Below, in pieces: positions 17,985-26,933 of a DNA stretch of 64,000 nt. The stretch's first letter is position 1. Each line of letters starts with the position of its first letter. The stretch is from an uncultured Tenacibaculum sp. (GTDB lineage: Bacteria; Bacteroidota; Bacteroidia; Flavobacteriales; Flavobacteriaceae): NCBI RefSeq assembly GCF_947498805.1, contig NZ_CANMLT010000008.1, forward strand, positions 112,131 through 176,130. Direction: 5' to 3'. The translations under genes were made by a program, and so were the position numbers. A model generated the notes under the pieces. It had not been told where the DNA came from, did no database searches, and saw nothing but the letters and a program-made list of their open reading frames with translations.

Positions 17985-18995
17985 ATGAAAAAACTATTAA
18001 CCCTATTGTTTTTATTATCAAGCTTTTACCTACATGCGCAAATAGGTTTCAGTTCTAAACCTTATAGTGGACGTAAAAAAGTAGACAAAGAAGTATATGA
18101 AAATTTTAAAAAATCAACAACTATATTCATACTCTCAGATGTATACGACAACAAGACTTATGACAAAATTTTAAAAAAAAGTTGGAAGGTAACTCCTTAT
18201 GAAATAGTTAATCTTAAAGATTTCAGTATTGAAAATTATCTTAACGGTAATTATTCCTTTATTGATTTATATGGAGCAAAAGTAAAAACACAAAACACTT
18301 TCTATTTGTATTTTAATACTAGGTTAATTTCATACGATAACGGAAAAATAAAAGACAGATTTAAAAAGTTACGAAGCCAAAATAAATTGACTGAGGAGAA
18401 ATATAAAAAAACAATTTCCAATAACACAAATATTCTTGCTATTTCCTACCTGAGCCCTAAAGAAAATTTTGTAAACCAAATACGCGGCGGTGAAAGAGAA
18501 AGCATAGTAAAAGAAATGTATAGTCAGGAAGTTTTTCAAAATTATCTCCCAGGCTTTTTACAAAATTATTTTCAAAAGTTAAGTAATCTTTTAGAAACAA
18601 GAGAGGCATATTGGTTATATAGTGAAAACAAATCTGAGGAACTCGCTAAGCTTGCCGAACAAAAACTATATGTTCCAAGTTATTTGAACATGAAGTTTAA
18701 TCCACTTACAGCAGAAGATAGAATCATGTATAGTGAATACACCAAGGATTTATTCAAAAAATACAAGTACGAATTTCAAATAGAAAAAGCAGATACTATC
18801 AGTAATAGAATTATGGACGGTGAGGAATTTTATTATTTGAGATATTGTAGAATGAACACTGATAGATTTATACAGATTGTCAACTCTATAACAGGTGAAA
18901 CTATTTACAAAGAATATGCTCCATTAGGTTATAATTTAAAACCAAAACATTTTAAAGCTATTAGCAATGCGATAAAAAAAGCTACAAAAAAGTAG
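17985..18995 (+). CDS. Secreted protein of unknown function
   Basis: 336 residues with a clear signal peptide (MKKLLTLLFLLSSFYLHAQ, cleavage after about residue 18). The mature part is charged, rich in Lys, Tyr and Asn, without membrane segments, cysteine pairs or catalytic motifs I recognise. It has repeated aromatic patterns such as YLYFNTRLISYDNGKIK, and a C terminus ending in KAISNAIKKATKK. No T9SS C-terminal domain seen. It ends 21 bases before crcB on the same strand, so the two may share a transcript. I do not recognise the family. Confidence 0.6.
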   Translation: MKKLLTLLFLLSSFYLHAQIGFSSKPYSGRKKVDKEVYENFKKSTTIFILSDVYDNKTYDKILKKSWKVTPYEIVNLKDFSIENYLNGNYSFIDLYGAKVKTQNTFYLYFNTRLISYDNGKIKDRFKKLRSQNKLTEEKYKKTISNNTNILAISYLSPKENFVNQIRGGERESIVKEMYSQEVFQNYLPGFLQNYFQKLSNLLETREAYWLYSENKSEELAKLAEQKLYVPSYLNMKFNPLTAEDRIMYSEYTKDLFKKYKYEFQIEKADTISNRIMDGEEFYYLRYCRMNTDRFIQIVNSITGETIYKEYAPLGYNLKPKHFKAISNAIKKATKK

Positions 18996-19016
18996 GTTTT
19001 CTTATATTCGCAAATA

Positions 19017-19388
19017 ATGAAACAGTTATTACTTGTATTCTTAGGAGGAGGCTTTGGAAGTGTATGCAGATACTTACTTGGCAAATTATTAAATAGTTCA
19101 GAGTCTGGCATTCCTTACGGAACCTTTCTTGCTAATATTTTAGGAAGTTTGCTAATTGGCTTTATTTTAGGTCTTGCTGCAAAAAATCAAACTTTAAGTC
19201 AAAATCAGACCTTGTTATTAGCTACTGGGTTTTGTGGTGGATTTACCACCTTCTCTTCTTTTGCCTATGAAAATCATGTTTTTTTAAAGTCGGGTGATTT
19301 TATGAGCTTTGCTCTATATACCATTGCGAGCTTTATTATTGGTTTTTTAGCTGTTTTCTTTGGAATGTATTTAACAAAACTTATATAG
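19017..19388 (+). CDS. crcB: Fluoride-specific ion channel/exporter CrcB (Fluc)
   Basis: Small inner-membrane protein (123 residues, four transmembrane helices) that forms dual-topology dimers and expels fluoride. Family signatures are GGGFGSVCRY at 10-19, Asn40 in GTFLANILGS, and GFCGGFTTFSSF at 71-82, which carries the pore-lining Phe and Na-site residues. It sits 21 bases after the secreted orphan gene and one base before the crotonase-family gene, a compact plus-strand group. No fluoride riboswitch is visible in the short gap upstream. Confidence 0.94.
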   Translation: MKQLLLVFLGGGFGSVCRYLLGKLLNSSESGIPYGTFLANILGSLLIGFILGLAAKNQTLSQNQTLLLATGFCGGFTTFSSFAYENHVFLKSGDFMSFALYTIASFIIGFLAVFFGMYLTKLI

Positions 19389-19389
19389 A

Positions 19390-20094
19390 ATGAATGAATT
19401 TGTAGCGTATAAAGAGGAAGAAAATTATGCTTTGATTACCATAAACAATGGAAAGGCAAATGCTATTTCTCATGATGTTGCCGACGGTTTAAATGAAGCT
19501 TTAAACAAAGCAGAAGAAAACAAAAAAGTAGTTGTTCTTACCGGTCAAAATGGTATTTTTTCAGGCGGATATGATTTAAAGACAATGACCGCTTCTCCTG
19601 AATCAGCTTTAGAATTGGTAACCAAAGGATCTAAACTTTCTCATAGAATGTTATCATTTCCGCACCCAGTTATTATAGCTTGTAATGGACATGCTATAGC
19701 TAAGGGAGCTTTTTTATTACTATCTGCAGATTATCGACTAGGAACAGAAGGTAATTTTAAAATAGGCTTAAATGAAGTTATGATTGGAATGACTATGCAT
19801 AATGCTGGTGTTGAAATAGCTAAAGCTCGTTTAGCTCCTGTTTATTTCGAAAGAAGTATTAGCAATTCAGAAATATACACTCCAAACGATGCGGTAAGTG
19901 CAGGTTTCTTGGACAAAATAGTTCCACAAGAACACTTGCTTCCAACAGCAATTAAAATTGCAGAGATGTTTGCTCAATTAAATCCTAGGGCTCATAAAGA
20001 AACGAAGTTAAAAGTAAGAAAACATTATTTGGATAATATTCAGAATGCAATTGAACAAGACACAAAGGAAGGTTTAAAACCTCCTACTAAATAA
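19390..20094 (+). CDS. Enoyl-CoA hydratase/isomerase (crotonase) family protein
   Basis: 234-residue crotonase-fold protein. Visible: FSGGYDLKTM oxyanion-loop segment, CNGHAIAKGAFLLLSADYRLG (the second oxyanion Gly), and GLNEVMIGMTMHNAGVEIAKARL, where the Glu of NEV matches one catalytic Glu of enoyl-CoA hydratases. The usual second catalytic Glu is less clear, so the reaction (hydratase, isomerase or another CoA-thioester reaction) cannot be fixed. Its start is next to the crcB stop, suggesting one transcript. A terminator at 20103-20129 follows. Confidence 0.85.
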   Translation: MNEFVAYKEEENYALITINNGKANAISHDVADGLNEALNKAEENKKVVVLTGQNGIFSGGYDLKTMTASPESALELVTKGSKLSHRMLSFPHPVIIACNGHAIAKGAFLLLSADYRLGTEGNFKIGLNEVMIGMTMHNAGVEIAKARLAPVYFERSISNSEIYTPNDAVSAGFLDKIVPQEHLLPTAIKIAEMFAQLNPRAHKETKLKVRKHYLDNIQNAIEQDTKEGLKPPTK

Positions 20095-20102
20095 CTAAAA
20101 AT

Positions 20103-20129
20103 AAAACCAGCAAAATGCTGGTTTTTATT
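20103..20129. terminator. Bidirectional terminator between the crotonase gene and the DUF1684 gene
   Basis: Stem AAAACCAGCA/TGCTGGTTTT with an AAA loop and T-rich tail; its end overlaps the stop of the convergent minus-strand gene. Confidence 0.85.
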
Positions 20130-20727
20130 TTTTATAAGCCATTACTCCTGCTTTGACTTCCAAATCTAAATAATTATCTCTTGGAGTAATCGGACAAGAA
20201 TAACGATCACTATATGCACAATATGGATTGTACGCTTCATTAAAGTCTATTTCTATCGATCCATCTTTTTCATCGGTGGTTAACACATCAATAAACCTAC
20301 CTCCTTCATACGATGTTTTTCCATTTGTTTTATCTAAAAAAGGCAAAAACAAATGGTTCTTATAAGCTTCTTTCGGAAACTCATCTTTGTAAATTGCCAG
20401 TTCGTAAATCTCGCCGTCTATGGTAAAAGTTACATTTCCATATTTTTTATACATCGCTACCCTATCCGTTGTAGTAGGAAAATTAAAAATAGGAGCATCT
20501 GGTGTTTTTGTTAATTTCGCATTTACCTTAAACTTATCATTCACAGGAAAAAACTCTAAGCCTATAAAATTTTTAAGTCCCTTTTTAGTCAAAGGAGATG
20601 TGGTAGCATCTTTAAACTTAGCATTCATTACTTTTTGAAAACTAGTTTCTCCTTTCAATGCTCTTTTTTTAGTACTATTACAAGAAATACAAACAATCAA
20701 TAAAAATAAAATTACTACTTTTTTCAT
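20125..20727 (-). CDS. DUF1684-family lipoprotein
   Basis: 200-residue lipoprotein (lipobox CISC, Cys16). The C-terminal signature NPYCAYSDRYSCPITPRDNYLDLEVKAG (start 167; two Cys at 170 and 178) identifies the DUF1684 family, which has a beta-rich fold and unknown function. Upstream are GLEFFPVNDKFKVNAKL and the Arg/Phe stretch DKTNGKTSYEGGRFIDV, also typical. Likely anchored in the outer or inner membrane, facing the periplasm. Not clearly operonic: a long AT-rich gap lies upstream. Confidence 0.85.
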   Translation of the reverse strand: MKKVVILFLLIVCISCNSTKKRALKGETSFQKVMNAKFKDATTSPLTKKGLKNFIGLEFFPVNDKFKVNAKLTKTPDAPIFNFPTTTDRVAMYKKYGNVTFTIDGEIYELAIYKDEFPKEAYKNHLFLPFLDKTNGKTSYEGGRFIDVLTTDEKDGSIEIDFNEAYNPYCAYSDRYSCPITPRDNYLDLEVKAGVMAYKK

Positions 20728-21111
20728 AAAATCTATCTAACATTTAAAATTACAAAACTAACAACACCTTAACATTATTACCAAAAAACGTTTAATTATT
20801 GTTAATTTTTAAGCAATCTGCTTTAAAAATTCAAAATCGTTTATTATATTTGGTTAGGAGAGAGTTAATTGCTAATCACAAAAAAACGGGTCAAATTTAA
20901 TTCCAAAAGAGCATAAAAATAAATAATAACCTTATAATTAAATTTTATGCGAATAACTATAAAAAATTCAAAAATAACTATAAATTTGTCGCCCTTAATT
21001 TTACTCGATTAGCTATATCGTTTAAAAATAAGAGCTTTAACAATTATAAGAGTCAACTACTAAACTATTTATTATTGAATTGCTAAAGTTAATTTAAAAA
21101 ACTAAGAATGT
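20728..21111. other. AT-rich intergenic region with divergent starts
   Basis: 384 bases between the DUF1684 gene (minus) and the 76-residue gene (plus). Two -7-like elements lie on the plus strand, TATATTTG at 20845-20852 and TAAATTTG at 20981-20988, neither with a good TTG at the right distance. No ORF, tRNA or strong hairpin is seen. Confidence 0.5.
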
Positions 21112-21342
21112 ATGAATTCAGATTTATTAGATAGAGCAGAAGAGTTTGAAAATAGAAAATTTAAATTCGTTACTACCAGTGATCGAATTTTAGCTTCTAG
21201 AGAAGCGAAAGCTTTAATACTAGAAATCAATGAGGTATACAAGCAAACTAAAGAAAGTAGCCTTATGGAAATAATGAAGCGATTAACGGTAGTAAAGCAA
21301 CGTATTGATAAACGTTTAAAAGGAAAACCTTTAACGGCTTAA
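21112..21342 (+). CDS. Small conserved-type protein of unknown function (76 aa)
   Basis: Charged, predominantly helical soluble protein: LLDRAEEFENRKFKFVTTSDRILASREAK, then EINEVYKQTKESSLMEIMKRLTVVKQRIDKRLKGKP. It has no cysteine, signal peptide or membrane span. Support for being real: a clean ATG, coding-like composition, and a strong terminator after it (21424-21460). It has a leader of possibly up to 260 bases if the upstream -7-like elements are used. I do not recognise a named family; the second half could be a coiled coil. Confidence 0.65.
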   Translation: MNSDLLDRAEEFENRKFKFVTTSDRILASREAKALILEINEVYKQTKESSLMEIMKRLTVVKQRIDKRLKGKPLTA

Positions 21343-21423
21343 TACTATTTAAGAATAACATTCGTTATATAACAGTATGTATTAGAAATATATATTTCTA
21401 ATGACTACAATTTTATTCTTGAT

Positions 21424-21460
21424 AAAACTCACAATTATATGATACTTGTGAGTTTTTTTT
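21424..21460 (+). terminator. Terminator after the 76-residue gene
   Basis: 11-bp stem AAAACTCACAA/TTGTGAGTTTT with an 11-nt loop and T8 run. Confidence 0.88.
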
Positions 21461-21526
21461 ATGTCTTTTCTTAAAATTCACATGCTATCTGTAAGATTTA
21501 ACTTAAAAAAAAAAAAAAACGAATAA

Positions 21527-22228
21527 CTACTTCCAGGTTTTTAAAAAGTCAAGTCGATATGTTTCACTAATAGGAAAGAACTCTCCATTAATACGTACCC
21601 TGCCACCTTCCACATAGGTTATATGAGTCATATTAACAATATATGATCTATGAATCCTCAAAAAATTGTTGCTATTAGAAAGCGAATTCATCACTTCTTT
21701 TAAAGCTCCATGCACCATTAAATTTCCGTGATTTTGAGTTACATACTTCACATATTCACTTTCTGATTTTATATACAAAATCTCAGAAGTAGGCACTCGA
21801 TATTGTTTCTTTCCTGAACGAATTATCAAGCTACCTTCTACATCTTTTACCTCTCGCTTTTCTTTCTTTTGATGAACTTCTTTTACTTTTTCTATTGCTC
21901 TTAAAAAGCGATGAAACTCTATAGGTTTCAATAAATAATCAACAGCATCCAACTCAAAACCTTCCAAAGCATAATCTCTGTAAGCAGTGGTAAAGACAAC
22001 TTTGGTTTTGTGTAATTTTAAAGATTTTAAAAAATCAATACCAGAGATATCTGGCATTTGAATATCCAGAAATAAGATATCAATTTCCTTTTCTTGTAAA
22101 ACAGACAAGGCATCTAAACCTGATTTATAACACCCCACTACATGTAAACTCTTTATTTTTGAACAATAGTTTTCAAGTAGCTTTCTAGCTGGTTGTTCAT
22201 CATCGACAATTATGCACTTAAATTCCAT
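21527..22228 (-). CDS. LytTR-family DNA-binding response regulator
   Basis: 233 residues: receiver domain (1-120) with acidic pocket Asp9/Asp10, phospho-acceptor Asp55 in LFLDIQMPD and Lys101 in LLKPIEF; a short Lys/Glu linker; then a LytTR DNA-binding domain (about 132-233) with SEILYIKSESEYVKYV and LRIHRSYIVNM. Its start overlaps the end of the upstream sensor kinase gene by 11 bases, so the pair is translationally coupled. It lies divergent from the TonB receptor gene at 23419 and may regulate it (inference). No downstream hairpin; a T15 run on the minus strand follows its stop. Confidence 0.94.
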   Translation of the reverse strand: MEFKCIIVDDEQPARKLLENYCSKIKSLHVVGCYKSGLDALSVLQEKEIDILFLDIQMPDISGIDFLKSLKLHKTKVVFTTAYRDYALEGFELDAVDYLLKPIEFHRFLRAIEKVKEVHQKKEKREVKDVEGSLIIRSGKKQYRVPTSEILYIKSESEYVKYVTQNHGNLMVHGALKEVMNSLSNSNNFLRIHRSYIVNMTHITYVEGGRVRINGEFFPISETYRLDFLKTWK

Positions 22229-23195
22229 TCGTAGTTATTTTTAAAGACACTTTATACGCTCCTTCAATGTTGGTTATATCTAATTGATGTCTATTTGGAT
22301 ATAATAGTGCTAATCTCCTAGAAACATTTTTTACCCCTATCCCGCCTGTAGCGTCCACTCTTTTATTTTCATTATATGAATTCACACAAAGGAAACGAAT
22401 CTCATCATAAGTAGAACTGATTTCTATATCAATTTTTCCTGAATTCAAATCTTCTATATTTCCATGTTTAAATGCATTTTCAACAAAAGGAAGCAACAAC
22501 ATTGGAGCTATTCTACTTTGAACATCAATGTTTTTATAATCAAATGATACATTGTTAATTTCTTCATCTTTCAACTTAAACAAATCAATAAAATTAGTAA
22601 TGTATCTCACCTCATCCATCAAAGGCACATATTCTTTTTTATTCCCGTACAATGAATAGTCTAACATTTTAGATAATTGCAAAACCGCCTCAGACCCTTT
22701 AGGGTTATTATCTCTTGTTAAGGAGTAAATATTATTTAAAGTATTGAACAAAAAATGAGGATTAATCTGTTGTATTAGAAAATCTTTTTCAGCTGTAATT
22801 CTCTCTTTTTCTTTTTTCTCATTTTTCAACTGCTCATAATAATTATAAAAAATGAAAGCGGTAAACACACCTATAAATATTGGTGCCGAATGCGCCATTA
22901 ATGTTTCAAAAGCATAATACCCATTTTCTGGTAAACCATCTTCTATTATGGTATTTCCAAAAGATCCAACAGCGATTAAAACAAAGTTTAAAAAACTAAA
23001 CAATAGATATTGTTTTGCTTTAAAAAGAACAGGGATTAACACTTTATAATTAAGATAAAAAGCCAAAAACTGAAACATCCAAAACGTAACCGAATGTACA
23101 ACTGAATCTCTAGCCTCTATTACATATTCAAAGAGTATATATAGCAGTAAACCATATAGTACCCAATAAAAAACATGTTTATAAATTGACTTCAT
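22218..23195 (-). CDS. LytS-type sensor histidine kinase (His_kinase/HATPase)
   Basis: 325 residues: four hydrophobic spans in 1-120 (about 10-27, 35-52, 63-82 and 100-118), a short coiled coil, then the phospho-acceptor segment QQINPHFLFNTLNNIYSL with His147, typical of the His_kinase/LytS group, and a degenerate ATPase domain with LPFVENAFKHG and GGIGVKNVSRRL. No periplasmic sensing domain of any size is present, so it probably senses within or close to the membrane. First gene of the pair with the LytTR regulator. The signal is unknown. Confidence 0.93.
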   Translation of the reverse strand: MKSIYKHVFYWVLYGLLLYILFEYVIEARDSVVHSVTFWMFQFLAFYLNYKVLIPVLFKAKQYLLFSFLNFVLIAVGSFGNTIIEDGLPENGYYAFETLMAHSAPIFIGVFTAFIFYNYYEQLKNEKKEKERITAEKDFLIQQINPHFLFNTLNNIYSLTRDNNPKGSEAVLQLSKMLDYSLYGNKKEYVPLMDEVRYITNFIDLFKLKDEEINNVSFDYKNIDVQSRIAPMLLLPFVENAFKHGNIEDLNSGKIDIEISSTYDEIRFLCVNSYNENKRVDATGGIGVKNVSRRLALLYPNRHQLDITNIEGAYKVSLKITTNGI

Positions 23196-23418
23196 TTACA
23201 TCAAAATTAAAACAATATTTTATTAAAAACGATACAACTTCAACCAAACACATAAAGTCTTCAGTAAAACTAAACAAATATTCAACTAAACCCTTAAAGT
23301 TTAATTCAAAGAAGAAACTCCCTCATTTACTGATTCTAAAACCTATTTAATTGAATATCGGCTATTCTTATTTAGAACAATTAAAAACAAAATTACATTT
23401 GTCGAAAATTTTAAAAAG

Positions 23419-25770
23419 ATGAAATATCACCTAACTACAATACTATTGTTTATTTCGTGTATAATTATAGCACAATCAAAGATATCAGGTAAAATTACTG
23501 ATACAGACAACCACCCTGTTCCCTACGCGTCGGTTTATTTAAAAAACAACACATTACACACCACTACAAATGAAGACGGTGCATTTGAATTAGAAGTTCC
23601 TAAAGGTGAGCACACAATTGAGGTTAGTTCTCAAGGCTTTAGGAAGGCTACAAAAAAAATCAATGTCAAAAATCAAGAAATTAATCTAGACATCAAACTA
23701 GTTGAAGATATACTAGGTCTGGACGAAGTTGTAGTAACAGCTACTAGAAATCGTGTAGAAAAAAGGACTGCTCCTATAGTTGTATCAACCGTAAAGTCAA
23801 AATTATTGACAGCAACACAATCTTTATCTGTAGCAGATGGTTTAAACTATGCTCCTGGTGTTCGTGTAGAAACGAATTGTCAAAACTGTGGTTTTACAGA
23901 TGTTAGGCTAAATGGTTTAGCGGGTGGCTATACGCAAGTATTAGTAAATAGTAGACCAGTATTTTCTTCATTAATTGGTGTTTATGGATTAGAGCAAATC
24001 CCTACAAGTATTATTGATCGTATAGAAGTAGTAAGAGGTGGAGGATCATCTCTTTATGGATCGAGTGCTATTGCCGGAACAGTGAATGTAATTACCAAAG
24101 ATCCAATAATCAACACTTGGGAAGTAGGTACTAACTTTGCTTTAATCGATGGTAACACAGTAGATAAAAACCTTTCTTTAAACACCTCTTTAGTTTCTGA
24201 TGATTTAAATAGCGGCATTTCTATATTTGGGGTTTACAGAAAGAGAGGTTCTTACGATGCCAACAATGATGGTTTTACTGAAATTACAACATTAAAAAAT
24301 ACTACTCTTGGAGCTAAAGCTTTTGTAAAACCAACTGAAAAAAGTAGACTTTCAGTAAACCTAAATGCCATTCAGGAATACAGACGAGGTGGTGACCGAT
24401 TAAACTTAGCTCCACAATTTACCGATATAACAGAAGAATTAAATCATGACACGTTTATTGGTGGTGCAGATTATGAATTGTTTAGTAAAGATGATTCAGG
24501 AAAACTTCAAATTTACACTTCAGCCTCTTACACGAACAGAGACAGCTATTATGGTGGTTTAGGTGGAGCCAGAACTAGACAAGACAGTATTACAGCAAAC
24601 AATGCTTTTGGAAAAACTAAAGATTTATCATGGGTAAATGGTCTACAGTATACGAAATCACTCAAAAACAAGGATGTAATTACTGCTGGTTTAGAATACA
24701 ATCATTCTAATACAGAAGATCGTATTGCAGGTTATAAAAGAATTATAGATCAAACCGTAAATACTTTTGGCACTTATGCTCAATACGAGTGGAAGCCTAC
24801 AGATAAGTTTACAGCTCTTTTAGGAGGACGTTTAGATAACATTTCTGTAAAAGGAGTATACAATGTTGAAAATATTAACAGAAATGCTAACGTAAATCAA
24901 ACTGTGTTTTCACCTCGTGTTACAGCTTCTTATCAATTCACAAAAGAGTTAAAGTTAAGAGCTGGTTATGCCAGAGGGTTTAGAGCTCCTCAAGCATACA
25001 ATGAAGATTTCCACATAGCAAATGTAGGTGGAGAGCAACAATTTCTTATACTATCTGACAATTTGAAATCAGAATTTTCTAATGCATACACTGCCTCATT
25101 CAATTATTCTAATACCAAGGGATTAATACAAATGGATTTCTTACTAGAAGGTTTTTATACTACTTTAGAAAACCCATTTATAAATGTAAGCACAGGAGCA
25201 AGCTTACCTAATGGTTCTATTTTAGAAGAAATCCGTAATGGTTCAGGAGCAAAAGTATATGGTGCTAATTTTGAAATAGGGATATCACCCAATCCAAAAT
25301 GGCTATTTCAGTTAGGTGGTACAACTCAAGTTTCAAAATACAAAACACCTGAAGTATTATTTGAAGCAGATGGAACTGTTCCTGGTGAAAACAATGTAAT
25401 TGTTAACAATCTAGTAAGAACTCCAGATATATACGGATATTTCAATGCCTCTTGGATTCCAAATAAAAAATTCAATATAGATCTTACTGGTACATATACA
25501 GGAAGTATGATTATACCTTTAATTGTAAGTGATTCTGGTTTTTTACAGCTAAACGAATCACCTTCTTTTTTTGATATGAATTTAAAATTAGAAAAACACA
25601 TAGATTTTAACGAGAATTTTATGACAACAATTTCAGCAGGTGTAAGAAATCTATTCAACGCATATCAAGACGACTTTCAAGTAGGTGCTGGCAGAGATTC
25701 TGGTTACATCTACGGACCTAACCAACCACAAACTTTTTTTATTGGTATTAAATTTGGAAAGTTTCATTAG
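23419..25770 (+). CDS. TonB-dependent outer membrane receptor with NCxxCGF plug motif
   Basis: 783 residues: signal peptide 1-18, CarboxypepD-reg-like domain (about 21-95), a plug domain (about 103-225) and a 22-strand barrel ending in IGIKFGKFH (terminal aromatic beta signal region). The plug carries DEVVVTATR (TonB-box region) and RVETNCQNCGFTDVRLNGL with Cys154 and Cys157, followed by YTQVLVNSRPVFSSLIGVYGLEQIP. This Cys-containing plug variant recurs in Bacteroidota receptors that I associate with metal or haem uptake, but the substrate cannot be read from sequence. Next on the same strand come two cytochrome c lipoproteins. TACATTTG at 23394-23401 is a -7 candidate with a weak -33. A terminator-like hairpin follows. 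Confidence 0.9.
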   Translation: MKYHLTTILLFISCIIIAQSKISGKITDTDNHPVPYASVYLKNNTLHTTTNEDGAFELEVPKGEHTIEVSSQGFRKATKKINVKNQEINLDIKLVEDILGLDEVVVTATRNRVEKRTAPIVVSTVKSKLLTATQSLSVADGLNYAPGVRVETNCQNCGFTDVRLNGLAGGYTQVLVNSRPVFSSLIGVYGLEQIPTSIIDRIEVVRGGGSSLYGSSAIAGTVNVITKDPIINTWEVGTNFALIDGNTVDKNLSLNTSLVSDDLNSGISIFGVYRKRGSYDANNDGFTEITTLKNTTLGAKAFVKPTEKSRLSVNLNAIQEYRRGGDRLNLAPQFTDITEELNHDTFIGGADYELFSKDDSGKLQIYTSASYTNRDSYYGGLGGARTRQDSITANNAFGKTKDLSWVNGLQYTKSLKNKDVITAGLEYNHSNTEDRIAGYKRIIDQTVNTFGTYAQYEWKPTDKFTALLGGRLDNISVKGVYNVENINRNANVNQTVFSPRVTASYQFTKELKLRAGYARGFRAPQAYNEDFHIANVGGEQQFLILSDNLKSEFSNAYTASFNYSNTKGLIQMDFLLEGFYTTLENPFINVSTGASLPNGSILEEIRNGSGAKVYGANFEIGISPNPKWLFQLGGTTQVSKYKTPEVLFEADGTVPGENNVIVNNLVRTPDIYGYFNASWIPNKKFNIDLTGTYTGSMIIPLIVSDSGFLQLNESPSFFDMNLKLEKHIDFNENFMTTISAGVRNLFNAYQDDFQVGAGRDSGYIYGPNQPQTFFIGIKFGKFH

Positions 25771-25829
25771 TCTATACACAAGCTATAGTTACTCATTCTA
25801 AACAGTAACATTTATTTTTATTTAGATTT

Positions 25830-25868
25830 GGGAGAGGTCTCGTCTTTTTAGACTCCTCTCCTTTTGTT
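25830..25868 (+). terminator. Terminator-like hairpin after the TonB receptor gene
   Basis: GGAGAG pairs with CTCTCC and an inner GTC/GAC pair, loop about CTTTTTA, tail TTTTG. It separates the receptor from the cytochrome genes, perhaps only partly. Confidence 0.7.
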
Positions 25869-25947
25869 TACTGAAAAAAACAAGTAGCTCATTGATTTTT
25901 TTTGATTCCATAACTCCCATGGATGTAATTAGCATAAAAACAATAAA

Positions 25948-26931
25948 ATGAGACTACAAAATTCAAGTATTATGCTTCTATATCTACTTTTTGCAGTATT
26001 AACTTCTTGCTCAGAAAGTACAGGTTATATTCCTGCTCCAGATACTATTACTTTCGGACAAAAACTATCAGATTATAACATCTATCAAGGAAATCCAAAT
26101 AACTTAACGCCTTCGGCAGATTATGAACTTATTGAGTTATCCTCTTCTCTATTTGTAAACTATGCTGAAAAACAGCGTTTAATAAAGCTCCCTGCAAATA
26201 CTCAAATCACAAAAATAGACAATGGTACTCCCAATTTTCCTAATGGAACCATCTTAGTAAAAACATTCTACTACTATAAAGATAAAAGAGACCAAAACCT
26301 AGGAAAAAACATTATTGAGACTCGTCTTTTAATAAAAGAAGCCGATATGTGGAATGTTGCAACTTATGTTTGGAATGCTTCTCAAACAGACGCTACACTT
26401 AAACTTGATGGCTTAAGTAAAAATGTAAGTTGGATAGACGCGAACGGCGCTTCAAAATCAGTGAATTACAAAGTCCCTACAGAACGAGACTGTACAACAT
26501 GTCACCAAAATTCTTCAACTGTAAAACCATTAGGTCCAACCTTAATGAATATGAACATCAATGTTTCAAGAAGTAATAAAACTATAAATCAACTACAGTA
26601 CTTTCAAAATAAAGGTCTGCTAAACAGTTTTGATCACCCACAAATACCAACACTACCAAACTATTTTGACCCTTCTTATTCAATATCTGAAAGAGGTAGA
26701 GCGTATTTTGAAATGAACTGTGCACATTGTCATAATCCAGCCGGATTACCAAAAGCAGCTCGTAAAGGTTATGATTTCAGATATACCACTCCTTTATCAC
26801 AAACGAGAATACCTCAGAAAAAAGGAAAGATCGACAACGTTATTAGGAGCGGGGAAATGCCATGGATTGGAACAACAACCTTAGATGTAGAAGGCTATAA
26901 TATCGTAAAACAATACTTAAATAGTTTATAA
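25948..26931 (+). CDS. Diheme c-type cytochrome lipoprotein, SO2930-like family
   Basis: 327 residues with lipobox LTSC (Cys21). Two CxxCH haem c sites: Cys182-His186 (RDCTTCHQN) and Cys258-His262 (MNCAHCHNP). The segments NGTILVKTFYYY, LLIKEADMWNVATYVWNASQTDATL, RERDCTTCH-type spacing and RGRAYFEMNCAHCHNPAG match a family of diheme cytochromes known as SO2930-like (TIGR03806), of unknown function. Likely exported and lipid-anchored; haem attachment would need the CcsBA system present at 38.9 kb. It is followed three bases later by a second cytochrome-like lipoprotein. Role in electron transfer is inferred from the haem motifs only. Confidence 0.85.
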   Translation: MRLQNSSIMLLYLLFAVLTSCSESTGYIPAPDTITFGQKLSDYNIYQGNPNNLTPSADYELIELSSSLFVNYAEKQRLIKLPANTQITKIDNGTPNFPNGTILVKTFYYYKDKRDQNLGKNIIETRLLIKEADMWNVATYVWNASQTDATLKLDGLSKNVSWIDANGASKSVNYKVPTERDCTTCHQNSSTVKPLGPTLMNMNINVSRSNKTINQLQYFQNKGLLNSFDHPQIPTLPNYFDPSYSISERGRAYFEMNCAHCHNPAGLPKAARKGYDFRYTTPLSQTRIPQKKGKIDNVIRSGEMPWIGTTTLDVEGYNIVKQYLNSL

Positions 26932-26933
26932 AA

